The notes: generated by a model from the letters alone, not told the origin. Shown: positions 1-9,487, numbered from the stretch's first letter. The stretch is DNA of 64,000 bases from Pseudooceanicola pacificus (GCF_009789075.1 NZ_WNXQ01000003.1:372001-436000), one strand, 5' to 3'. Translations and numbers: made by a program.

Positions 1-1135
1 CCCGCTCCGTCGCTTCGCCCGCCTGACGGGCGGCGGGATCGACCGGCATGTCCGAGGCGGGGATCGGCGCGGCGCTGTCCTCGCCCGAGACGCCGCGGTA
101 GAGCAGGCTGCTTTTGTATTTCTGCAGCACGAAGCGGGCCAGAACCCCGATCGCCGCGGCCACCGGCACCGCGACCAGCATCCCGACAAAGCCGAAGAGC
201 GAGCCAAAGACCGACAGGGCAAAGATCAGCCAGACCGGGTGCAGCCCGACCGAGGACCCGACCAGCTTGGGCGTCAGCACGTTGCCCTCGATCACCTGGC
301 CCAGCACGAAGATGCCGGCGACCAGCCCGATCGACACCCAGTCCCCCCAGAACTGGAACAGCGCCAGCCCGATCGCCAGCGCCCCGCCGAACACCGCGCC
401 CACATAGGGGATAAATGTCACCAGCCCCGCGATGGCGCCCACCACCAGCCCGAATTGCAGCCCCACGATCATCAGCGCAACGGCGTAATAGGCGCCCAGC
501 AACAGGCAGACCGTGCCCATGCCCCGGATGAAGCTGGCCAGCGTCCGGTCGATTTCCCCGGCGAGGTAGCGGATGGTCGGCGCATGGTCGCGCGGCAGCA
601 GGTCGTCGATCCGGGCGACCATGTTGTCCCAGTCGTAGAGCAGGTAGAAGGCGACGACCGGCACGATGACAAACAGCATCACGATGTTGATCAGCGTCGC
701 CGCCGAGGACAGCGCCGTGTTCAGCAACTCGCCGCCCTTGGACTGGATGGTCTCGCCCAGGGCGGTCAGCGACTGGCGCACCGTCGATCCCTCGTCCAGC
801 AGTTCGGGGAAGCGCTCGGTCAGGAATGCCTGCAGGTCCTGGAACAGCTTGGGCGCGGTGTCGAACAGCGCCACCGCCTGGTTGATCAGGGTCGGCACCA
901 CCAGCAGCGCCAGCACGGCAAAGATCAGCACCGCCGACAGGGTGATGATCGCCGTCGCCGTCGCCCGGCTGGCCCCTGCGCGTTCGATCCGGTCGGCCAC
1001 GGGGTCGAGGAAATAGGCCACCGCACCGCCCAGGACGAAGGGCAGGATCACGTCGCCCATCCACCACAGGGCGACAAAGAAGATCACCGTGGCGATCCCC
1101 CAGTATTTCAGTTGCTCCCGTACCGGCAGGGCCAT
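1..1135 (-). CDS. AI-2E family transporter (PerM-like), C-terminus cut by window edge
   Basis: Reading leftward from the ATG at 1135 gives 378 uninterrupted codons that run off the window, so the last few residues are missing. The protein starts MALPVREQLKYWG and has about eight hydrophobic segments. The C-terminal half carries family-typical stretches: LPRDHAPTIRYLAGEID, then GNVLTPKLVGSSVGLHP, then a long final membrane helix. This matches the AI-2E/PerM permease family, usually about 350 residues, so almost all of it is visible. Members are inner-membrane proteins. Some export autoinducer-2 and others act as Na+/H+ antiporters, so the substrate cannot be told from sequence. An AGAAGGA ribosome site lies just upstream of the start. 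The last visible residues are acidic and polar, probably a cytoplasmic tail. Confidence 0.85.
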   Translation of the reverse strand, partial: MALPVREQLKYWGIATVIFFVALWWMGDVILPFVLGGAVAYFLDPVADRIERAGASRATATAIITLSAVLIFAVLALLVVPTLINQAVALFDTAPKLFQDLQAFLTERFPELLDEGSTVRQSLTALGETIQSKGGELLNTALSSAATLINIVMLFVIVPVVAFYLLYDWDNMVARIDDLLPRDHAPTIRYLAGEIDRTLASFIRGMGTVCLLLGAYYAVALMIVGLQFGLVVGAIAGLVTFIPYVGAVFGGALAIGLALFQFWGDWVSIGLVAGIFVLGQVIEGNVLTPKLVGSSVGLHPVWLIFALSVFGSLFGFVGMLVAVPVAAAIGVLARFVLQKYKSSLLYRGVSGEDSAAPIPASDMPVDPAARQAGEATER

Positions 1136-1409
1136 GCGCGCATCCTTCTGTCCCCCTCCTTGATGGTGGGCTTCGTCCGCCGATTCAAGAGGCAAGGCCG
1201 GGGGGCTGGGCGACTTTCAGCGCGGCGCCGGCCCGTCGAGCCGGTCCCCGGCGGATGCCCCTGCCAGCCGGGGGGGCCGCCTGCCCGCACGGCGGCCCGT
1301 GTCCGCGCCCGCCGCGCGGGGGCCGGGACAGGCGATTTCCATGTTGTACCGGCGCATCCGCTCTTCTAAACCCGGCTGCACGATGGAGTGATGCCAGAAA
1401 GGGCCCGCG

Positions 1410-2747
1410 ATGCGTCTATCCCGCTACTTCCTGCCGGTGCTCAAGGAGACCCCCGCCGAGGCCCAGATCGTCAGCCACCGGCTGATGCTGCGCACCGGGA
1501 TGATCAAGCAGGCCAGCGCCGGGATCTATTCGTGGCTGCCGATGGGCTACAAGGTCCTGAAACGGGTCGAGCAGATCGTGCACGAGGAACAGCAGCGCGC
1601 CGGGCATATCCCGCTGCTGATGCCCACGCTGCAATCCACCGAGCTGTGGGAGGAATCCGGCCGCATCAACGCCTATGGCCCGGAACTCCTGCGTCTGCGG
1701 GACCGGCACGACCGGCCGATGCTCTACGGCCCGACCAACGAGGAGATGATCACCGACATCTTCCGCTCCTACGTGCGCTCCTACAAGGACCTGCCGCTGA
1801 CGCTCTATCACATCCAGTGGAAGTTCCGTGACGAGGTTCGCCCCCGCTTCGGCGTGATGCGCGGGCGCGAGTTCCTGATGAAGGACGGCTATACCTTCGA
1901 CCTCACGAAAGAGGACGCGCTGCACGCCTATAACCGCCACCTCGTCAGCTACCTGCGCAGCTACGAGCGCATGGGCCTGCAGGCGATCCCGATGCGCGCC
2001 GACAGCGGGCCCATCGGGGGCGACGACACCCATGAATTCCTGGTGCTGGCCGAAACCGGCGAGAGCGAAGTCTTTTACGACAGCGAGATCACCGACCTGA
2101 AATTCGGCGACCGCGACATCGACTATGACAGCCACGACCAGTGCCGCGCCGTGCTCGAGGAGTTCACCTCGCGCTACGCCCGCACCGACGAGACCCATGA
2201 CGCGGCGCTGTTCGACGAGGTTCCCGAACATCGCCGCCGCGTCGCCCGCGGGATCGAGGTCGGCCAGATCTTCTACTTCGGCACCAAGTATTCCGAACCG
2301 ATGGGCGCCACGGTCCAGACGGCGGATGGCGGCAAGGTGCCGGTGCACATGGGCTCGCACGGCATCGGCGTCAGCCGCCTGCTGGGCGCGATCATCGAGG
2401 CCAACCATGACGACAAGGGCATCATCTGGCCCGAGGGCGTCACGCCCTTCCACGTCGGCATCGTGAACCTGCGCCAGGGCGATGCGGACTGCGACGCCGC
2501 CTGCGATGCGCTGCACGACAGCTTCACCGCCCTCGGCCTCGACCCGCTCTATGACGACACGACAGAGCGGGCAGGGGCCAAATTCGCGACGATGGACCTG
2601 ATCGGCCTGCCGTGGCGCATCACCGTCGGCCCGCGCGGGCTCAAGAACGGCGTGGTCGAACTGACCTCGCGCCGCACCGGCGAAAGCGAGGAGATGCCGC
2701 CCGAACAGGCCGTCGCCCGCATCGCCGAAATCTACCAGGGCCTCTGA
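1410..2747 (+). CDS. proS: Prolyl-tRNA synthetase, short alphaproteobacterial type
   Basis: Class II aminoacyl-tRNA synthetase that charges tRNA-Pro with proline in the cytoplasm. The 445-residue protein starts [19 protein letters not shown] and contains the class II motif 2 region ([20 protein letters not shown], about residues 135-155), the TNEEM proline/ATP pocket segment, and motif 3 ([13 protein letters not shown], about 315-328). A C-terminal anticodon-binding domain follows. It lacks the large editing insertion of the E. coli-type enzyme, which explains the length. This short form is standard in Alphaproteobacteria, where mischarged Ala-tRNA-Pro is cleared in trans. It stands alone, with about 270 bp of non-coding sequence on each side. 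Confidence 0.96.
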   Translation: MRLSRYFLPVLKETPAEAQIVSHRLMLRTGMIKQASAGIYSWLPMGYKVLKRVEQIVHEEQQRAGHIPLLMPTLQSTELWEESGRINAYGPELLRLRDRHDRPMLYGPTNEEMITDIFRSYVRSYKDLPLTLYHIQWKFRDEVRPRFGVMRGREFLMKDGYTFDLTKEDALHAYNRHLVSYLRSYERMGLQAIPMRADSGPIGGDDTHEFLVLAETGESEVFYDSEITDLKFGDRDIDYDSHDQCRAVLEEFTSRYARTDETHDAALFDEVPEHRRRVARGIEVGQIFYFGTKYSEPMGATVQTADGGKVPVHMGSHGIGVSRLLGAIIEANHDDKGIIWPEGVTPFHVGIVNLRQGDADCDAACDALHDSFTALGLDPLYDDTTERAGAKFATMDLIGLPWRITVGPRGLKNGVVELTSRRTGESEEMPPEQAVARIAEIYQGL

Positions 2748-2782
2748 CCGCAGGCGAGGGGGGCAGGGCACCGACCCGGCCC

Positions 2783-2815
2783 CTTCCTCTTGCCGAAAAT
2801 ATGCCCGCCGGAGGC
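2783..2815 (+). repeat. Intergenic motif copy 1 (CTTCCTCTTG...GCCCGCCGGAGGC)
   Basis: A 33-bp non-coding element downstream of proS. It reads CTTCCTCTTG, then an A/T-rich centre, then ATGCCCGCCGGAGGC. Near-identical sequence lies at 34449-34481 (+), and a diverged copy lies at 43049-43080 (-). All three sit a short distance downstream of a gene end. I recall similar motifs as common in Rhodobacterales intergenic DNA. Function unknown. Nothing else is recognisable in the 277-bp gap between proS and the MORN gene. Confidence 0.7.
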
Positions 2816-3024
2816 ACCGCGAAGGCCCGCAGGGCCTTCGCAAAACATCGTGTGCGCCGCAGGCGCTCCGGTTTGCACTGCGTCGGTCCGCACTCAGTTG
2901 CACGGGTTTTACGCCTTGTGGCGATGTCCCCTCAGGCTGTCCCCGTCTCCTGCGGGCAGGACACACCCCCGGCAGGGGCAATCCGCCGCCACGGGCACAG
3001 GCCGGCGGCGCCTGGCCTTCCGGC

Positions 3025-4500
3025 TCAGTCGGCGGGCGCCACGGGCGTTTCGCTGGCGCCTTCCAGCGCCGGGCGGGTACCGGCATCGTCCTCGTCACTC
3101 ACCGGCGTGCCGTTGTCCCATTCGCCCGAGATCCGCTCGCCCGAGGCATAGCGCATGGTGCCGTTGCCCTGGCGCCGCCCGTCGAGGAAATCACCCTCGT
3201 AGACATCGCCGTTGGAATAGGTCGCCACGCCCTGGCCCGAGATCTCTCCGGCCTTCCACTCGCCCTCGTAGAGGAAACCGTCGGGCATGCGGATCGTGCC
3301 GGTGCCGTCGCGCTGGCCGTTCCTGAACGTGCCCTCGTAGACCGTGCCGTCGGGATAGGTGGCCTTGCCCTCGCCCTCGCGCTGGCCGGCCACCCAGTTG
3401 CCTTCGTAGCGGTAGCCGTCGGGATAGGTCATCACGCCGAAGCCGTCGTTCTTGGCATCCTTGAAACTGCCCTCGTAGGTCAGCCCGTTGGGATAGGTGG
3501 CGACGCCTTCGCCCTCGATCACGCCGGCCTTCCAGGCGCCCTCGTAGGTGGCGCCGTCGGGATAGGTGATCTTGCCGGTGCCGTCGGCCAGGTCGGCGCG
3601 GAACTGGCCCTCGTAGACCGAGCCGTCGGGATAGGTGACCTTGCCCTCGCCCTCGATCCGCCCGGCGACCCAGGTGCCGGTGTAGGTATAGCCGTCCACG
3701 CCCGTAAAGGTGCCCAGCCCGTGGCGCTGGTCGTCGTGGAATTCGCCCTCGTAGATATCGCCATTGGCATAGGTGACCTTGCCCTGGCCCTCGCGGCGGC
3801 CGGACACCAGCTCGCCCTCGTAGACATCGCCATTGGGCTGGGTCAGCTTGCCCTCGCCGTTGATCTGGCCGTCCTTCCAGGTGCCGGTATAGGTCAGCCC
3901 GTCGGGCATGGTCAGCGTGCCCTGGCCCTCGCGCGCGCCGCGCACGATGTCGCCCTCGTAGACCGCGCCGTCGGGATAGGTGATCGTGCCGCGCCCTTCC
4001 TTGACGCCGTTCACCCAGTCGCCTTCGTAGACATAGCCGCCCGGGCTTTCCATCCGGCCGCGGCCGTGGTGCATCGCGTTGCGGAACCCGCCCTCGTAGC
4101 GCACGCCGTTGGCATAGGTGGCCACGCCCCGGCCCATGATCTTGCCCTCGGACCACTCGCCTTCGTAGGTGCCGCCGTCGGAAAAGACGATCTTGCCGAA
4201 CCCGTCCGGCTTGCCCTTGGCGAATTCGCCCTCGTAGACCGATCCGTTGGGAAAGCGCGCGACGCCCTTGCCCTTGATCTCGCCCTCGACCCATTCGCCG
4301 GAATATTCATAGCCGTTCGGCAGGCGGTAGCTGCCGGTGCCATGCTGCAATCCGTTGAGGAACGTGCCCTCGTATACGCCGCCGTCCTCGTATTGCTTGG
4401 TCTGCACGTCGCCGGACTGCGCCAGCGCCACGTCCATCCCGAACACAAGCACCAGGCCGCACAGGAGGGCCGCCTTCAGCGTCGATTGCCTGTCCTTCAT
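3025..4500 (-). CDS. Secreted MORN-repeat protein (about 19 repeats)
   Basis: 491 residues. The first 28 form a signal peptide (MKDRQSTLKAALLCGLVLVF..., cleavage near ALA-QS). From about residue 38 to 475 the protein is an unbroken series of about 19 MORN units of 23 residues, each with a Y-x-G-x-W/F core (YEGEW, YTGTW, YEGDF) and a G-x-G turn before a PDG or PNG motif. The tail is short and acidic. MORN repeats form an extended beta-sheet ribbon that in other proteins binds lipids or acts as a scaffold. An exported, MORN-only bacterial protein has no assigned function. The start is supported by GGGGGAG a few bases upstream. It is divergent from nadE across a 176-bp gap. Because each unit is 69 bp, the DNA is highly repetitive and copy number could vary between strains. 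Confidence 0.93.
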   Translation of the reverse strand: MKDRQSTLKAALLCGLVLVFGMDVALAQSGDVQTKQYEDGGVYEGTFLNGLQHGTGSYRLPNGYEYSGEWVEGEIKGKGVARFPNGSVYEGEFAKGKPDGFGKIVFSDGGTYEGEWSEGKIMGRGVATYANGVRYEGGFRNAMHHGRGRMESPGGYVYEGDWVNGVKEGRGTITYPDGAVYEGDIVRGAREGQGTLTMPDGLTYTGTWKDGQINGEGKLTQPNGDVYEGELVSGRREGQGKVTYANGDIYEGEFHDDQRHGLGTFTGVDGYTYTGTWVAGRIEGEGKVTYPDGSVYEGQFRADLADGTGKITYPDGATYEGAWKAGVIEGEGVATYPNGLTYEGSFKDAKNDGFGVMTYPDGYRYEGNWVAGQREGEGKATYPDGTVYEGTFRNGQRDGTGTIRMPDGFLYEGEWKAGEISGQGVATYSNGDVYEGDFLDGRRQGNGTMRYASGERISGEWDNGTPVSDEDDAGTRPALEGASETPVAPAD

Positions 4501-4676
4501 CGCTGCTCCCCCGGGGCACCTGAGTCACGGCCCGGCCCGGATCTTTGCATCCCGGCGGGCAGGTGCCGAAAACCTAAATGACGGGAACGGCCCTTACAAC
4601 GTCTTTCGGGCAAACCGGCTTTCCCTTCCGCGTCATGGCCGCTAATCAGGCGGGGACAGGCAGAAGGGCAGATCGC

Positions 4677-6332
4677 ATGGCCGACAGGTTCCGCATCACG
4701 CTGGCGCAGCTGAACCCGACAGTGGGTGACATTCCCGGCAACGTCGCCAAGGCCCGCGCGGCCTGGGAGGCCGGGCGCGACGCCGGGGCCGACCTCGTCG
4801 CCTGCACCGAGATGTTCGTGACCGGCTACAACACCCAGGATCTGGTGGAAAAGCCCGCCTTTCACCAGCATGCCATCGCCGCGATCGAGGATCTGGCCGC
4901 CGCCTGTGCCGATGGTCCCGCGCTGGCCGTGGGCGGGCCGTGGATCGAGGGCGCGCAGCTTTACAACGCCTATCACATCTGCCGGGGCGGCAAGGTCGTC
5001 AGCCGGGTGCTGAAACACAACCTGCCGAACGAAACGGTGTTCGACGAGGTGCGCATATTCGACAGCGGCCCCCTGGGCGGGCCCTATTCCGTGGGCAATA
5101 CCCGTGTCGGATCGCCGATCTGCGAGGACGCCTGGCACCCCGAGGTGCCCGAGACCCTGGCTGAAACGGGGGCGGAATTCCTGCTGGTGCCCAATGGCTC
5201 GCCCTATTACCGGGACAAGATGGACACCCGGTTCAACCATATGGTTGCCCGCGTGGTCGAAACCGGGCTGCCGCTGATCTATCTGAACATGGTCGGCGGG
5301 CAGGACGATCAGGTGTTCGACGGTGGCTCCTTCGGGCTGAACCCCGGCGGAGGGCTGGCGTTCCACATGCCGGTCTTTGACGAGCAGATCACCCATATCG
5401 ACCTGGTCCGCGGCGCCGAGGGCTGGCGCATCGAACAGGGCGAGATGGCCCATATTCCCGACGAGTGGGAACAGGATTACCGCGCGATGGTCGAATCCCT
5501 GCGCGATTACTGCGGCAAATGCGGGTTCGGCAAGGTTCTGCTGGGCCTGTCGGGCGGGATCGACAGCGCCATCGTGGCAACCATCGCCAGCGATGCGCTT
5601 GGCCCGCAGAACGTGCGCTGCGTGATGCTGCCGTCGGAATACACCTCGGAGCATTCGCTGGAGGATGCCAAGGCGGTGGCCGAGGCCCTGGGCTGCCATT
5701 ACGATTTCGTGCCGATCTCGGGCCCCCGCGCCGCGGTGACCGAGGCGCTGGCGCCGATGTTCGAGGGGCTCAAGCCCGACCTGACCGAGGAAAACATCCA
5801 GTCCCGCCTGCGCGGCCTGCTGCTGATGGCCCTGTCCAACAAGTTCGGCGAGATGCTGCTGACCACCGGCAACAAGTCCGAGGTCGCGGTCGGCTATGCC
5901 ACGATCTACGGCGACATGGCGGGCGGCTACAACCCGATCAAGGATCTCTACAAGACCCGCGTCTTTGAACAGTGCCGCTGGCGCAATGCCAATCACCGGC
6001 CCTGGATGATGGGCCCCGAAGGCGCCGTGATTCCCGAACGGGTCATCACCAAGCCCCCTTCGGCCGAGCTGCGCGAGGATCAGAAGGACAGCGATTCGCT
6101 GCCCGATTACCCTGTGCTGGACGCGATCCTGACCATCTTGATCGACCTGGACGGTTCGGTGTCGGACTGTGTCGCGGCGGGCTACGCCCACGAGGATGCC
6201 AAACGGGTCGAACGGCTGATCTACCTCAGCGAATACAAGCGGTTCCAGTCCGCGCCCGGCACGCGGCTGACCAAGCGCGCCTTCTGGCTGGACCGGCGCT
6301 ATCCCATCGTGAACGGCTGGCGCGACAGGTAG
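4677..6332 (+). CDS. nadE: Glutamine-dependent NAD+ synthetase
   Basis: Catalyses the last step of NAD biosynthesis: deamido-NAD + ATP + glutamine to NAD+. The 551-residue protein has two domains. An N-terminal nitrilase-type glutaminase carries the triad E45, K113 and C149 (in PICEDAW). A C-terminal synthetase carries the ATP PP-loop SGGIDS at 292-297. The length equals the usual bacterial two-domain form. The ATG at 4677 (MADRFRITLAQLNP) is chosen over an in-frame ATG 99 bp upstream because AGAAGGG precedes it and the conserved domain begins at once. Confidence 0.96.
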   Translation: MADRFRITLAQLNPTVGDIPGNVAKARAAWEAGRDAGADLVACTEMFVTGYNTQDLVEKPAFHQHAIAAIEDLAAACADGPALAVGGPWIEGAQLYNAYHICRGGKVVSRVLKHNLPNETVFDEVRIFDSGPLGGPYSVGNTRVGSPICEDAWHPEVPETLAETGAEFLLVPNGSPYYRDKMDTRFNHMVARVVETGLPLIYLNMVGGQDDQVFDGGSFGLNPGGGLAFHMPVFDEQITHIDLVRGAEGWRIEQGEMAHIPDEWEQDYRAMVESLRDYCGKCGFGKVLLGLSGGIDSAIVATIASDALGPQNVRCVMLPSEYTSEHSLEDAKAVAEALGCHYDFVPISGPRAAVTEALAPMFEGLKPDLTEENIQSRLRGLLLMALSNKFGEMLLTTGNKSEVAVGYATIYGDMAGGYNPIKDLYKTRVFEQCRWRNANHRPWMMGPEGAVIPERVITKPPSAELREDQKDSDSLPDYPVLDAILTILIDLDGSVSDCVAAGYAHEDAKRVERLIYLSEYKRFQSAPGTRLTKRAFWLDRRYPIVNGWRDR

Positions 6333-6413
6333 GGGCCTTGCGGGCCCAGGATCACCGGGTCCTGACCCCGGACCTGCCGGTTGCGCTGCCGTAACTGGCA
6401 TCGCCCCCGGGCC

Positions 6414-6890
6414 TCAATCCTCCAGCGCGTCCTCGCGCTTGGCCTCGATCAGTTCCAGCTCCTGCGCCTTGCGGGTCTGGAACCGCGCGCCGAAACTCTC
6501 GTTCTTTTCGGCGCCGATCACTTTCCTGGCGCGGGCGAAAACCTCGTTTTCCTCTTCTTCCATGTGATGTTCGTAATCGTGCTTGAGCGTGCGGAAGCGC
6601 TGGATCCAGCCGGGCGAGGACATGTCCATCCCGCGCAGCTCTTCCATGATCTCGTCCATCTCGGCGTGCTCATGCACCGAATGGCGCGCCGCATCCTGGC
6701 CCCAGGTCTGCTGCATCAGCTTGGAATAAAAGGTTTCTTCCTCGGCGGCCGAATGGCTTTTGACGTCCTGGTAGAAGGCCCGCCAGGCTGTCTTGCGCTC
6801 GGCGCTGTCGCCGCTGGTGTCGTCGATGCGCTCCAGCAGCTCGCGGTGGCGGTCATGGTCCGCGCGAATCGCGTCGTAGATCGATGTCAT
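6414..6890 (-). CDS. Hemerythrin-like (HHE) domain protein
   Basis: 158-residue cytoplasmic helical protein starting MTSIYDAIRADHDRH. Histidine and glutamate clusters that could bind a di-iron centre are visible: DHDRHRELL (about 10-18), SHSAAEEE (about 46-53), HSVHEHAEMDE (about 70-80) and HDYEHHMEEEENE (about 103-115). This is the four-helix HHE arrangement. Members bind oxygen or nitric oxide, or take part in iron and stress physiology. It lacks the C-terminal domain of RIC/YtfE proteins. The tail is highly charged. It converges with nadE across an 81-bp gap and lies just downstream of a small membrane peptide gene on the same strand. Confidence 0.88.
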   Translation of the reverse strand: MTSIYDAIRADHDRHRELLERIDDTSGDSAERKTAWRAFYQDVKSHSAAEEETFYSKLMQQTWGQDAARHSVHEHAEMDEIMEELRGMDMSSPGWIQRFRTLKHDYEHHMEEEENEVFARARKVIGAEKNESFGARFQTRKAQELELIEAKREDALED

Positions 6891-6982
6891 GGGACTGTCC
6901 TTTCCGATGGTCTCGGGAGTCGAACCATCGGGAAGGGCGGCGGGTTCCCCGGCGCGGGGCGCACCGGGGCAGGCCGGCAGGG

Positions 6983-7108
6983 TCAGGTCGTGGCAAGCCC
7001 TGCGACGGCCAGGACAAATACGGCAATGCCCGTCAGGAAAATCACCCAGTCGATGCCCGGGATGGGAAATCCCCGGGCCCGGCCCGTGGATTGCGCGCTG
7101 TCGCTCAT
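6983..7108 (-). CDS. Small single-pass membrane protein (41 aa), unknown
   Basis: A 42-codon frame on the minus strand, starting MSDSAQSTGRARGFPIPGID and ending with one hydrophobic helix (WVIFLTGIAVFVLAVAGLA, about residues 21-39) just before the stop. GGAGC lies about 8 bases upstream. The composition is that of a real small tail-anchored membrane peptide: a polar N-terminus followed by one helix. It lies upstream of, and on the same strand as, the hemerythrin-like gene, 92 bp away, so the two may be co-transcribed. I recognise no family. Confidence 0.55.
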   Translation of the reverse strand: MSDSAQSTGRARGFPIPGIDWVIFLTGIAVFVLAVAGLATT

Positions 7109-7301
7109 GCGGTCTGCTCCGTTTCTGCCTCGTTACCTCACGGGTGCGGTTGTGCCGGGGCATTGCGGCACCAATTGGGAAAACCTGCGCTGCACCTCGG
7201 GCAAGGGGCCGGATGGGCAGAATCCTGCCAGCCGGATGGGCCTTTCGCCCGGCGGCCAAGGTGCTAGTCTCCGCCAGCGCACAAGCCGAAAGGAGGCAGC
7301 G

Positions 7302-8015
7302 ATGTCCCAGGACCGCCCGGTCGGAGCCATTGTCGAGAACTGGACCCCGCCGCCCGCACCCGGTGCGCTGCGGCTGGACGGGCGCTATGGCGAACTCGTC
7401 CCGCTCAGCGCCGCCGATCACGCCGCCCCGCTGTGGGAGGCGTTCCAGGGCCATGACTGGCTGTGGGATTACATGTTCGCGGGCCCATTCGACTCGTTTG
7501 AAGGCTTTCGCGACTGGATCGCCAGCTGCGAAGCGGGCAGCGATCCGCTGTTCCTGGCCATCCGCGACAAGGAAACCGGGCAATGGGGCGGCATGGCCTC
7601 TTACCTGCGCATCGCCCCGGAGGCGGGGTCCATCGAGGTCGGCAACATCAACTTCGCCCCCTGCCTGCAGCGCACCCGCGCCGCGACCGAGGCCATGGCC
7701 CTGATGATGGGCTGGGCCTTCGAGGCGGGGTATCGGCGCTACGAATGGAAGTGCAACGCGCTGAACGCCCCGTCGCGCCGGGCCGCGCAGCGCTATGGGT
7801 TTTCCTACGAGGGGATCTTTCGCCAGGCTCTGGTGGTGAAGGGGCGCAACCGCGATACCGCCTGGCTGGCCGTGATCGACAGCGAATGGCCCGAGCTGAA
7901 GGCGGGATTCGAGGCCTGGCTGGACCCGTCGAATTTCGACGGCGAGGGCCGGCAGAAACGCAGCCTGTCCGACTGGACCGCGCCGGTGCTCAAGATGATC
8001 GACCCGTCGCTCTGA
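7302..8015 (+). CDS. GNAT family N-acetyltransferase (RimJ/RimL type)
   Basis: 237 residues starting MSQDRPVGAIVENW, with AGGAGG 5 bases upstream of the ATG. Strand and helix order fits the GNAT fold. A substrate-side segment (GRYGELVPLSAADHAAPLWEAF, written here only as about 29-50) is followed by an acyl-CoA-binding core with CLQRTRAATEAMALMMGWAF (about 125-145) and the typical NAPSRRAAQRYGFSYEGIFR (about 155-175). This resembles the family that acetylates ribosomal-protein N-termini or small amines. The exact substrate is unknown. No operon partner is evident. Confidence 0.87.
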   Translation: MSQDRPVGAIVENWTPPPAPGALRLDGRYGELVPLSAADHAAPLWEAFQGHDWLWDYMFAGPFDSFEGFRDWIASCEAGSDPLFLAIRDKETGQWGGMASYLRIAPEAGSIEVGNINFAPCLQRTRAATEAMALMMGWAFEAGYRRYEWKCNALNAPSRRAAQRYGFSYEGIFRQALVVKGRNRDTAWLAVIDSEWPELKAGFEAWLDPSNFDGEGRQKRSLSDWTAPVLKMIDPSL

Positions 8016-8118
8016 GCTGCCGGGGCGCCGCGCCTGCGGGGCGAGTTCCCGGACAGCGCCCCCCTCTGATCATGCCGAAGGGGCGGCAGCCCGCCCCGCC
8101 AGGGCCCGTGCGCCGGGG

Positions 8119-8988
8119 TCAGAGGGGCGAGCCGGCCGCCCAGTCCCAGTAAAGGTCGCGCACCCGGCGGGTCACCGGCCCGACCTGGTATTGCACATCG
8201 TCAAAGGCGGTGACGGGCGTGACCTTCATCAAGTTGCCCGACAGGAAGACCTCGTCGGCGGCTTCGAAATCGGCGAAGGACAGCACGCTTTCATGCACCT
8301 TCACCCCGTCGGCGCGCAGGTTGGCCATGTGGCGCGCGCGGGTGATCCCGGCCAGGAAGGTGCCGTTGGCGATCGGGGTGAAGACCTCGCCATCCTTGAC
8401 CATGAAGACATTGGCGGTGGCGGTTTCTGCCACATTGCCCATGGCATCGGCGACCAGGGCATTGCCGAACCCCTTCCGGCGCGCCTCGACCAGCATCCGG
8501 GCGTTGTTGGGATAGAGGCAGCCGGCCTTGGCATTTGTCACCGCGCAGTCCAGCGTCGGGCGGCGGAACCGGGTGCGGGTGAGGGTGGTCGCGGCCTCGG
8601 GCGGGGCCATCGGGATCTCTTCGAGCGAGACGCAGAAACCGGTCTCGCCGCCCTCCTTGGGGGCCACGCCCATGTCGCCGCCCTCCAGCGCCCAGTACAT
8701 CGGGCGGATATAGACCGGGGCACCGGCGGGATAGCGTGACAGCCCGTCGCGGATGATGGCGATCATCTGCTCGGTCGCCACCGAGGGGGTGATCATCAAC
8801 GCCTCGGCAGAGCGGTTGACGCGGGCGCAATGGGCGTCGAGGTCGGGCACCAGCCCGTTCACCATCCGCGCCCCGTCGAACACCGTGGTGCCCAGCCATG
8901 ACCCGTGATCGGCGGCCTTCATCACCGGCACGTCGCCCTCGTGCCATGTGCCCTGGAAATATGTGCGCAGGTTGGTGCCGGTGGCCAT
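8119..8988 (-). CDS. Branched-chain amino acid aminotransferase-like, PLP class IV
   Basis: 289-residue fold-type IV PLP enzyme starting MATGTNLRTYFQGTWHEG. Visible family signatures are the N-terminal HGSWLGTTVFDGAR, TNAKAGCLYPNNARMLVEAR around the expected catalytic lysine (about 153-175), and ATANVFMVKDGEVFTP with GTFLAGITRARHM (about 195-225) forming the phosphate pocket. The family transfers amino groups between branched-chain amino acids and 2-oxoglutarate, or acts as D-amino acid aminotransferase or aminodeoxychorismate lyase. The sequence looks closest to IlvE, but it is a separate, single gene, so a secondary paralogue is possible. GAGGGGAG precedes the ATG. Confidence 0.85.
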   Translation of the reverse strand: MATGTNLRTYFQGTWHEGDVPVMKAADHGSWLGTTVFDGARMVNGLVPDLDAHCARVNRSAEALMITPSVATEQMIAIIRDGLSRYPAGAPVYIRPMYWALEGGDMGVAPKEGGETGFCVSLEEIPMAPPEAATTLTRTRFRRPTLDCAVTNAKAGCLYPNNARMLVEARRKGFGNALVADAMGNVAETATANVFMVKDGEVFTPIANGTFLAGITRARHMANLRADGVKVHESVLSFADFEAADEVFLSGNLMKVTPVTAFDDVQYQVGPVTRRVRDLYWDWAAGSPL

Positions 8989-9066
8989 GATCGCTCCCCT
9001 CGTCTCGTGTCGCGCAACCTTATGGCAGACGTGAACCGACTTGCCCAGCGGGGGGACAGGTAAAGT

Positions 9067-9092
9067 GCCCCCGGCCGCGGGGGGCCGGGGGC
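9067..9092. other. GC hairpin in a 499-bp gene-free gap
   Basis: Perfect 10-bp stem (GCCCCCGGCC / GGCCGGGGGC) with a six-base loop, upstream of the aminotransferase gene. No T-tract follows in either direction. The gap 8989-9487 otherwise holds only the left copy of a 28-bp inverted repeat at 9450-9477. Short open frames there, such as 9111-9396, lack ribosome sites and look like GC noise. Confidence 0.4.
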
Positions 9093-9449
9093 GTCACCAA
9101 AAAACAGGTCATGGAAAAGGGTCTTGGGGGGGAAATTCCGGAAAGGTCAGTGGATTGGGCCTGCACCGCCGCAGGTGAGGAAAAGTGCGAGGGCCAGGGC
9201 GCTCCTCGGGCGGGCGAGGCAAAAGGCGCCGTGGCCTGGCGCGCAATCGCCCGGCCCGGCAGTGCCGCGGGCCGGGTCCAGCGTCACGGCACCCGGGGCG
9301 GGGAGCTGGTATGCGATGGTTGGCAGTGGCCGGCGGGTCATCTCTTGGCTCTCGCAGAGGGACGGTGATTTGCGCCGGACCCTATGGAGCCTGTGAAACG
9401 CCCGTGTGACAGCCGCGCGACATTTTCCCGAAGGCGGCGCGCGGGGTCC

Positions 9450-9477
9450 CGGCGGGGTCCCGGGGCAGGCCCGGGAC
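9450..9477 (+). repeat. 28-bp inverted repeat, left copy
   Basis: This 28-bp sequence begins CGGCGGGGTCCCGGGGCAGG and ends CCCGGGAC. Its exact reverse complement occurs at 10251-10278, so the pair brackets the VOC gene. Each copy also folds on itself (GTCCCGGG / CCCGGGAC), like a REP-type element. Confidence 0.7.
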
Positions 9478-9487
9478 GCGGTTGGGG

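Noticed and set aside
1136-1409. Possible riboswitch or T-box upstream of proS
   Set aside because: GC-rich sequence without recognisable T-box or leader motif.
3191-4294. 69-bp repeats considered as a CRISPR-like array
   Set aside because: No spacers. The units encode MORN repeats in one clean frame.
9111-9396. Short plus-strand open frames in the 499-bp gap
   Set aside because: No ribosome site, GC-driven composition, no hydrophobic or domain pattern.
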